A stretch of 64,000 nt of DNA from Halicephalobus mephisto (Eukaryota; Nematoda; Chromadorea; Rhabditida; Panagrolaimidae), in the NCBI GenBank assembly GCA_009193035.1, contig SWDT01000011.1, positions 1,116,001-1,180,000 of the forward strand. The letters run 5' to 3'. Below are positions 57,277-64,000 of the stretch, piece by piece. The first letter of the stretch is position 1, and each line of letters starts with the position of its first letter. Below the pieces are notes generated by a model that was given only the letters and a program-made list of their open reading frames with translations, had not been told where the DNA came from and did no database searches. Both the position numbers and the translations under genes were made by a program.

Positions 57277-59566
57277 TTAGTCAATTTCGGCATCAGAGTG
57301 ACCGCCGACGAGGACGGAGGTACTTTGACTGGCTTCTGATAGGACTTCGTTGATTTCTTCATTAATCTGGACTACAGGCGAAAGCCCGGTCCTCAGAGTT
57401 GGGGAACAAGCAATCAGGACATTAGAAGACTTCTCAGTTGGTGTAGAAGATTTTTGATTTGTTTTAGGAGTAGTTTGGTTTAAATGAGGGAGCTTCGGAC
57501 TCGATTCAGGAGATTTCATATTTGATTCGGGAGATTTTGTATTTGATTCAGGAGTCTTCTGGCTTGATTCGGAAGATTTCATATTTGATTTAGAAGATTT
57601 CATATTTGATTTGGGAGATTGTCGAGACAGTAGAAATCCAGGAGAACTTTGAAGTAGTTTCATGGATTCAGAGAACTTTTGAGAATGTTTCATAAGTTCG
57701 GAAAACCGTTGAGGAAATGCCACAGGTTTATGAGGTTTCTGAGGAAGTATTCTGGATCCAGAAAACTGTTGAGATGACGTTAATAATCTAGAAGATCGTT
57801 GAAGTGGCTTCAAGGATTCAGAAGACTTTGGAAGTTCAGAAAATCGTGGAGAAGTTTTCATGGATTCAGAAGTTTTTTGAGATAGTTTCAGAAGTTCCGA
57901 AGCTTTTTGAGGTAGTTTCATGGATTCAGAAGGTTTTTGAGGTAGTTTCAAGGATTCAGAAGGTTTTTGAGAATGTATTATCAATCCAGAAGATCTTTGA
58001 GGAAATGTGATAGATGCAGGAGGTTTGTCTGTCCCAAAAGTGGAACTTTTTTCGGTTTTGCACGAATTTTGAAATTTAAAATTTCTGATTTCTCGTTCAT
58101 CGACCATTGTAGGTTTATCAGTGATGAATTTAGTTGAGGATTTATTACTTTTAGATGACATCTGGCTTCTGAACGACTTTTCTGAAGCGGATTTAGGAGT
58201 CTTGCTGGAGGAACTACTGACGGTTCTGAGAGTCATTGAGGGACTGCTGACGGTTCTGAGAGTCATCGAGGAACTGCTGACGGTTCTGAGAGTCATTGAG
58301 GAACTGCTGGATTTCGTCGTGCTTATTGTCTTCGTGGAATTTCCTCCAGTTCTGGAAGCAGATCGGACGGTTAATCGATGGATAAAGCAGAATTCAGAAG
58401 TGTCCGGAGCGACAGAAAATTTGAATTTTTCCGTTTTCTGAAATTCCAAAAATCGATTTTATATAAAAATTTTTCGAAAAACTTGCGTTTTTTAAGTTTT
58501 TAATTTTTTTAAAATTTTTGTTTGATTTTTTCGTTGTCGAAAATCCAGCAGATTTGGCGATGGAAGAAGATTCTCCAAACAACATAGAATTGGAAAATCT
58601 TCGGGAGCTTCTGAAATTCGAAGATCTGCTTGCAACCGATCCAGAAAAAGTTCTATTTTCCTGAAACTTGTCCTTCGTGGATCCCGGCTGTTTGAAAGCC
58701 ATCAATTCGTTGAAATTCGAAGAAAAAAATGGAGAAAATCCAATTTTGGACATATCTGACTTCGGACGGACGGACTTTCCTCTTGAAAATCTTGATTTCT
58801 CCCAAGCTGCCTTCGAGAATCCGCAACTCGTTTCTCTTCTGATTTCCTTGAGGTTCAGGTTTCCAGAAGATTCCTTGTTTGATTCGAATTTTTTTTTCGC
58901 AGATTTTTGTTTTTTTATTTTTTCCTTCAAATTGTCCAAAATTTGACCTTCGTCGACTTGTTTCGGTTTTTTCAGAATCTTCTTCTCCGCCGATTTCGAC
59001 ATAGGCTTCTCCTCATCCATTATTCTGTCCTGTAGCTTCTTCGGGGGGATTTTAGGATTAGGACCTGGCTTCCCGTGCGACCACTGCTCGGCCGGCGTCG
59101 GTTTGTTCCAAAAGGTAGGAAATTCGGCAAAATTTGATATATCGAAATTTTCAGAATTCGATTCTTGAGCACAATTATCTTCAAAAAAATCCAATTTCGC
59201 AGTAGTTGGATTGGGAAAATTGTTTTTAGAGTTTCTTTTATCCTTCAAATCCAGAGATCCGGCTCCGACCGGGGTCCCGAGTGACGGAGTTCTTACGTGA
59301 GGTTTTTCTGGAGTCAAAAAACAAGGATCTTCCTTCTGACGTATTCCGTGGATTCTGAGCTTATTTAGCGCTTTTCCCGTCTTCTCTGTCGTCGTCACGG
59401 CCGTCGCAGAACCGATTTCGAAAACGTCAACGATGTCGACCGATCCGTCTTCTGGAGTCGCGTCCATCGCCGGCTCCAGATTCCTCAAATCTGAAATAAT
59501 TTAAAAAACCAGATTTAAAAACTCAAATTTACTCGAAGAACGGTCTTCTGGAGGAGTCGCCGTCAT
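57277..59566 (-). CDS. Large disordered Ser/Lys-rich protein, unknown function
   Basis: Three exons on the minus strand, 59533-59566, 58487-59490, 57277-58437, give 732 aa. The intron between exons 2 and 3 (49 bp) appears to use a GC donor (AAC/GCAAGT): only this keeps frame into exon 3. The protein has no visible globular domain. It has a short N-terminal acidic part (TPEDGSVDIVDVFEIG), a segment with TPEKP, TPSLGTPVGAGSLDL and EQWSHGKPGPNPKIPPKK, a basic central region (KKILKKPKQ, KIKKQKSAKKKF), three tandem copies of a ten-residue SSSMTLRTVS unit, a long region of degenerate 8-12 residue repeats (KPSESMKLPQ), and a C-terminus (QINEEINEVLSEAS) that could form a short helix. The many SP and TP sites suggest a phosphorylated scaffold, perhaps cytoskeletal or nuclear, but no family is assigned. 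The 5' end is set by MTATPPED at 59566. Confidence 0.75.
58207..58311 (-). repeat. In-frame 30-bp coding repeat, 3 copies
   Basis: On the plus strand GACGGTTCTGAGAGTCATTG recurs at about 58219, 58249 and 58279, 30 bp apart, encoding ten residues (SSSMTLRTVS type) in the minus-strand protein. The high nucleotide identity indicates recent expansion. Confidence 0.9.
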
Positions 59567-60706
59567 TCTGAATCATTTTTTGTTACTAAAAATTAATTTT
59601 TTCGAATTTTTATGCAAATTTTAGAAATTTCATCAACGAAAAATTTACATAAATTGTACTTTTGTTTTTAGAATACTTCAGAATCCAGTGGAGAATTTTC
59701 GGATTTTTAAGGACTTTGTTTTAGAACTTTCTAAAATTTCTTAGAAATTTCCAGAATCCAGAGAAGATTCTTAGATTTTTAAGGATTTTAATTTTGGAAG
59801 CTTCTAGAATCTATTAGAATCCTTCAAAACCCAATAGAAGATTCTTGAACTTTCTAGAATCGCTTAGAATCCTTCAGAATCCAGTAGAAGATTCTTAATT
59901 TTTAAGGATTTTAATTTTGGAAGTTCCCAGAATCCAGTGGAAGATTCTTGAACTTTCTAGAATCGCTTAGAATCACTTAGAATCCTTCAGAATCCAGTAG
60001 AAGATTCTTAGATTTTTAAGAATTTTAATTTTGGAAGTTTCCAGAATCCAATGGAAGATTCTGAAACTTCTATAATCCTGTGAAAAGTCCTGAAATTCAG
60101 GGAAACGTTGTAGAACAAACATCTCCATCTTCAATTTCTAGAGAATTTTCAAAAATTTCGGAGATCTTTATCGATCCAATTCCTCAAAAAATCTATTTGC
60201 AATTTTTACACTAATGTGATTTTCCGATAATTAACAAGAATCTTTATTTTAAATTTTATTATTTTTTAATTTTAAGTATTTCCTAATAATATTCGAGATC
60301 CAAGAAATCAACTTCAGAAGGCAAATCCAGGAAATTAATCACCTTTAGAAAATAAATCCAAGAAGATCATTGATTTCAAAAAATAAATCCAAGAAGATCA
60401 TCGACTTCAGAAGGCAAATTCAAGAAGATTATTGACTCCAGAAGACAAATCCAAGAAGATTATTGACTTCAGAAGACAAATCCAAGATGTTCATCGACTC
60501 CAGAAGACAAATCTAAGAAGATCATTGACTTCAGAAGACAAATCCAGGAAATTAATCACCTTCAAAAAATAAATCCAAGAAGATCATCGACTTCAGATGC
60601 CAAATCTAGGAGATTCATTACCTTCAGAAGAGAGATTTGATAGATTAGTTATCTTCAAACGACAAATCCAAAATATTCATCGACCTTCAGAAGTCAAATT
60701 CGGGGA
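59567..60706. other. Intergenic region with two tandem arrays
   Basis: 59660-60070 has units with GAATCCAGTAGAAGATTCTT and TTTTAAGGATTTTAATTTTGG. 60290-60690 has about 13 units of about 31 bp: AAGAAGATCATTGACTTCAG plus AAGACAAATCC. No gene was seen. The region must contain the promoter of the disordered-protein gene unless that gene is trans-spliced from the upstream one. Confidence 0.7.
60290..60690. repeat. 31-bp tandem repeat, about 13 copies
   Basis: Unit AAGAAGATCATTGACTTCAG followed by AAGACAAATCC. It ends just before the stop codon of the MPPE1 gene and shades into it (AGATCATCGACTTCAGATGCC variants, then TTCATCGACCTTCAGAAG). Confidence 0.85.
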
Positions 60707-62522
60707 TTAATCAACTTTGGAAGTTAGTTCTCTTCTTGGCGAAGGTCTGCTGTCTAGAAGTCCTCTTTCTTGATTCTTTTTCCTTCTTTGGAAGAACCGA
60801 AACGCAATAACGGTAATTGAACAAAAAACACCGAATCCGTAAATCGCGAAAACCGTATGTTCGTGAGGGATCATGCATTTTGAAACTTTCATTTCTTCTG
60901 GAGAAATCGTCAGAAGCAGAAATGAAGGCCATATGTTGTTTCTCCAGGAAAATGAAGCTACAGTATACTCGTAGAAGTTGAATGGAGCTTCCCACCAACG
61001 GGAACAAGAAAAATGGGAGTGGCCGCCGAAGACGGCTCGCGGGTGCAGGGCTTTGATGACGAAATCGGTTGAGTTTTTGGACAGACATTCCCATTTTTCT
61101 CTGAATTTTTCCTTTCTTAAGTTTTCAGAAATCAAATCTTCTCCATCTTCGCAGATTTCGTCATTTGGCCTAAAAAGCGGAAAATGCTGCATTATCACGG
61201 GTCTGGAGTAGTTGCTCCTGAATCCACTCTCGCAAGTCTTGCTCAAAGCGCAATCGAATTTTTTCTTCAATTTTTTAATGTTTTCCTCGGCGGAATGGCA
61301 CAGTTGACATCCGTCTCCTTCCATCGCCATCGAATTCAGCAAAATAAAGTGATTTCCGCCGACTTCCACGTGATCTACGGCTTCTTTGATTTTGAATTTC
61401 TTCGAAAATCGCTCCAAATGAGGAGGCATCAAAGCGTAATGGAATCCGACGTCGTGATTCCCCACAACGACGAACCGCTCCGTGTCCTCAGGAACAGAAA
61501 ACAACTCGTCAAATCTGTCAGAATATGTTTCGAAATCCTTATCCGTAGCCCACTGACCTTCATCGAAAACGTCTCCTGCAAGCTTTACGTGGGATTTCAC
61601 AAAATTAAACAATCACTTACCTAAAAAGAAAACAACTTCTGGATTCAGCCAACTGATCGCCGTTTGGAAGGACCTTCTCATTTGCCATTCTCTAGAAAGG
61701 TTAAATAATTAGAAAAACCAGAAATCAATATATCGACTTTCATCTACAAAAAAGTTCATATATGAAAACTTTTACACATGAGGAAGTTGATATATGAACT
61801 AATTTATATGAAAATTTCGATATATGAACTAATTTATATATGAAATTTCGATATATGAGAAGTTCATATATAAAAAACCCAATATATTTTTATATGAGTT
61901 ATTTTATATATGAAAACTTTGATATATGAAAATCTCGATATATGAGAAGTTTGATATATGAGAAGTTTGATATATGAGAAGTTCATATATAAAAAACCTA
62001 ATATATTTTTATATGAGTTATTTTATATATGAAAACTTCGATATATAAAATACTTGATATATGAGAAGTTCATATATAAAAAACCTAATATATTTTTATA
62101 TGAGTTATTTTATATATGAAAACTTCGATATATAAAATCCTTGATATATGAAAAGTTCATATATAAAAAACCTACTATATTTTTGAGTTATTTTATATAT
62201 GAGAAGTCTGATATATGAAAAGTTTGAGGTATAAAGTTTTTTTTATATGCGATTGTTTTAAAAAATAATATATAAAACCTGACCTTCTGAGTTTGTCGAA
62301 CCAATGACCCTTGATTTTTCCGAGTAAATGAGTATCAGAAAGGATCATTACTTTGGAATATCCATGATTCAGGGTTTTTCCTCTTGTTCTGTGGATAATC
62401 TTCGGGAAAGAACAACGGGAAATTACGAAATGATAGATCAAGAATTCGTTGAACAAAAACGCCGCCAAAATAGGACTTAGAATCTTCCCAATATTGCGAA
62501 ATTTCAAATTATAAATCATCAT
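60707..62522 (-). CDS. MPPE1/PGAP5 metallophosphoesterase, GPI-anchor remodelling
   Basis: Three exons on the minus strand, 62284-62522, 61621-61691, 60707-61575, give 392 aa (human MPPE1 about 396). A membrane span near the N-terminus ([21 protein letters not shown]) and one near the C-terminus ([19 protein letters not shown]) enclose the luminal calcineurin-like domain. Metal-binding motifs in order: DTH (SDTHLLG, 63-65), GDVFDEGQW (about 104), GNHD (about 142-145), HFPLFR and GGHSHFSC. The middle exon is only 71 nt and was found by matching [17 protein letters not shown] to the family. PGAP5 removes ethanolamine phosphate from the second mannose of GPI at ER exit sites, which aids export of GPI-anchored proteins. 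The tail [17 protein letters not shown] may hold sorting signals. A possible small gene ends 63 nt upstream. Confidence 0.93.
61730..62240. repeat. TATATGA-type array in intron 1 of the MPPE1 gene
   Basis: About 30 units of 15-22 bp alternate GATATATGAGAAGTTCATAT, ATATAAAAAACCTAATATAT and TTTTATATATGAAAACTT. Same core motif as the arrays at 28500 and 31550. Confidence 0.9.
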
Positions 62523-62585
62523 TAAATATAAAATACTATTTTTAAAAATAATTGAGATCGAAAAAATCCGAATTTTTAAATTTTT

Positions 62586-62940
62586 TTATTTGGATTTTTT
62601 CGAACAAAAACGAATCAGCTCGCCAGTCTCGTCTCCTGAAGCGAAAATAATTCCCGGATTTCAGAAGACTTTTTTGATCAGTTGTTTTTTCCTAAAATTA
62701 ATACTTAACGTTTTTTTAGTTGTTTGCGATTTTAGGATAGATGTGGTAAAAGTGATTTTTGAGTTTTATATATTTTTTTAGGTTTCTGGTGTGTTTGAAG
62801 TTGTCCTACGTGGCGTTACGGTACTGTCCGTCCGCCTCGTTTTCCAGTTGCAACGTCAGCGCGACGAGAGCCGTTCCACGTTGTTCTTTTGCCAACTCCC
62901 GTTTCTTGTTATTTTCCCTCTTATTTCCGCTATCTTCCAT
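62586..62940 (-). CDS. Candidate small gene, 56 aa, upstream of the MPPE1 gene
   Basis: Proposed two exons on the minus strand, 62820-62940 and 62586-62635. The first exon has clearly higher GC content than its surroundings and reads MEDSGNKRENNKKRELAKEQ followed by LVALTLQLENEADGQYR. A GTAACG donor and a CGCTTCAG acceptor join it in frame to DETGELIRFCSKKSK and a stop. The protein would be soluble, basic at its start and end, with a short helical middle. The stop is 63 nt upstream of the MPPE1 start codon on the same strand, so the two could be an operon pair. I do not recognise a family. Alternative splice choices exist (for example an acceptor near 62695), so the second exon is uncertain. 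Confidence 0.42.
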
Positions 62941-63136
62941 GATTTACATTACTACTAAGGTTACTCTATCTCCGGTAGGATTATTATAGCCATACTGCAC
63001 TGTTCTTGCCACGTAGTTCGTTCAAGTGTTTATTCATTGTGCTTATATCGTGTTTTGCGCATTAGTTTTCCTTCGTTTTTCCTGCTTTGTGGAATTCATA
63101 TATGAAATTTGTACTTTTTAGAGCGCCTCCAGCGAC
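62941..63136. promoter_or_regulatory. Divergent promoter region of copa-1 and the minus-strand small gene/MPPE1 unit
   Basis: Non-repetitive sequence of about 196 bp between divergent genes. It ends with a GTACTTTTTAG acceptor (about 63113-63121) 15 nt before the copa-1 ATG, and carries one TTCATATATGAAAT copy. No TATA box evident. Confidence 0.5.
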
Positions 63137-64000
63137 ATGGCGCTACTCAAGAAGTTTGAATCCAAATCTGCACGCGTTAAAGGTGAGTTTTAGAGATATT
63201 GGGTGTTTTTATGGCGATTGCGCTTACTTGATGATTTTAGGAATATCATTCCATCCAACTCGACCATGGGTTCTTGCTTCCCTTCACAGTGGCGTGATTC
63301 AACTTTGGGATTATCGAATTTGCTCCTTGATCGACAAGTTTGACGAGCACGACGGTCCTGTTCGTGGCATTGATTTCCACTTCCAGCAGCCCATCTTTGT
63401 TTCTGGAGGAGACGATTACAAGATCAAGGTATGAGTATGGATTTCGAACAAAGATAAAGAACAATTACAGGTCTGGAATTACAAACAACGGAAGTGCACA
63501 TTCACTTTGCTCGGTCATTTGGACTACATCCGAACGACATTCTTCCATCGCAGTTATCCGTGGATTATCTCTGCGTCCGATGATCAGACTGTCCGTATAT
63601 GGAATTGGCAATCTAGGAATTCCATTGCCATCCTGACTGGCCACAATCACTACGTCATGTGCGCCCAATTCCACCCCACAGAAGATCTTGTTGCTTCTGC
63701 ATCTTTGGATCAAACCGTCAGAATCTGGGATATTTCTGGTTTGAGAAAGAAACATGCTGCACCTGGAGGCGCTGCAGCTAGCAGAATTGGTGCTACCTCA
63801 CTTTCTTCTGGACAAGCTGATCTTTTCGGTCAACCGGATGTAATTGTGAAGCACGTTCTTGAGGGTCACGACAGAGGAGTCAACTGGGTTGCTTTCCATG
63901 CCACGATGCCGTTGATTGTTTCTGCTGCGGATGATAGATTAGTGAAATTCTGGCGTTATAGTGACACCAAAGCCTGGGAAGTCGATACTTGCAGAGGTCA
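63137..64000 (+). CDS. copa-1: Coatomer subunit alpha (5' part, cut by the window end)
   Basis: Exons 63137-63182, 63241-63428 and 63471 to beyond 64000; introns are 58 and 42 bp. About 254 residues of the protein (about 1200 in the family) are present. They cover the first WD40 repeats of the N-terminal propeller: [119 protein letters not shown] and [20 protein letters not shown], all near-identical to human COPA. The propeller binds dilysine retrieval signals in the COPI coat at the Golgi. The start follows a TTTTTAG acceptor, with a 15-nt leader (GCGCCTCCAGCGAC before ATG). Confidence 0.97.

Noticed and set aside
1..64000. tRNA, rRNA, snRNA or spliced-leader RNA genes
   Set aside because: No B-box-like GGTTCGAATCC with a matching cloverleaf, and no Sm-site small RNA pattern, was found by eye; a covariance search would be decisive.
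1..64000. CRISPR-like or prokaryotic features
   Set aside because: The regular arrays lack unique spacers and the genes are intron-rich and eukaryotic.

Overview
This is AT-rich nuclear DNA of a nematode, most likely a Caenorhabditis or close rhabditid relative. The reasons are very short introns (many 42-60 bp) ending in TTTCAG or TTTTAG, tightly packed same-strand genes with AATAAA followed about 80-100 bp later by a splice acceptor (the layout of SL2-type operons), a fath-1/nola-3/iars-2 gene order that I recall from C. elegans, ShK tails on secreted enzymes, and an intron motif close to GTCGAGACC that I associate with Caenorhabditis. No transposase, rRNA, tRNA or CRISPR array was seen. 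Exon models were joined by hand from splice signals, reading-frame continuity and family fit; every joined CDS below keeps frame to its stop.

Layout. 1-3.8 kb: repeat-rich non-coding DNA. 3.8-7.7 kb (+): a soluble furin-type proprotein convertase. 12.2-14.8 and 16.1-19.5 kb (+): two secreted M14 carboxypeptidases with ShK tails. 20.7-27.1 kb (-): a five-gene operon, in transcription order fatty acid 2-hydroxylase, NOP10, a one-span membrane protein, a PSMG3-like proteasome chaperone and mitochondrial isoleucyl-tRNA synthetase. The last two overlap in different frames. 28.9-30.7 kb (-): a secreted six-cysteine protein. 31.3-33.7 kb (-): a membrane-anchored GH20 hexosaminidase. 33.9-41.6 kb (-): a 13-exon TRAPPC10 homologue, head to head with the AP-3 sigma subunit at 41.8-43.2 kb (+). 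43.2-52.8 kb: no convincing gene, possibly a long 5' intron. 52.8-56.8 kb (+): an Ajuba/zyxin-type LIM protein with a row of near-identical 69-nt mini-exons. 57.3-59.6 kb (-): a disordered Ser/Lys-rich protein. 60.7-62.5 kb (-): an MPPE1/PGAP5 phosphodiesterase, with a possible 56-aa gene upstream. 63.1 kb to the window end (+): the 5' part of coatomer alpha.

Functional themes. The left third holds secreted proteolysis: a convertase that should cut after basic residues, plus two carboxypeptidases with Glu at the S1' specificity position, a pattern suited to removing C-terminal Lys/Arg. The right two thirds are rich in membrane traffic and glycolipid or glycan genes (TRAPPC10, AP-3 sigma, coatomer alpha, PGAP5, hexosaminidase D, fatty acid hydroxylase).

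Non-coding DNA is dominated by local tandem arrays, usually private to one intron or intergenic gap, plus three copies of a MITE-like element with inverted ends. The most interesting points are the mini-exon array of the LIM gene, the overlapping PSMG3/iars-2 junction, the MITE family with an internal 18-bp repeat, a sense-oriented intron motif, and a tandem repeat that begins inside the last codons of the second carboxypeptidase.
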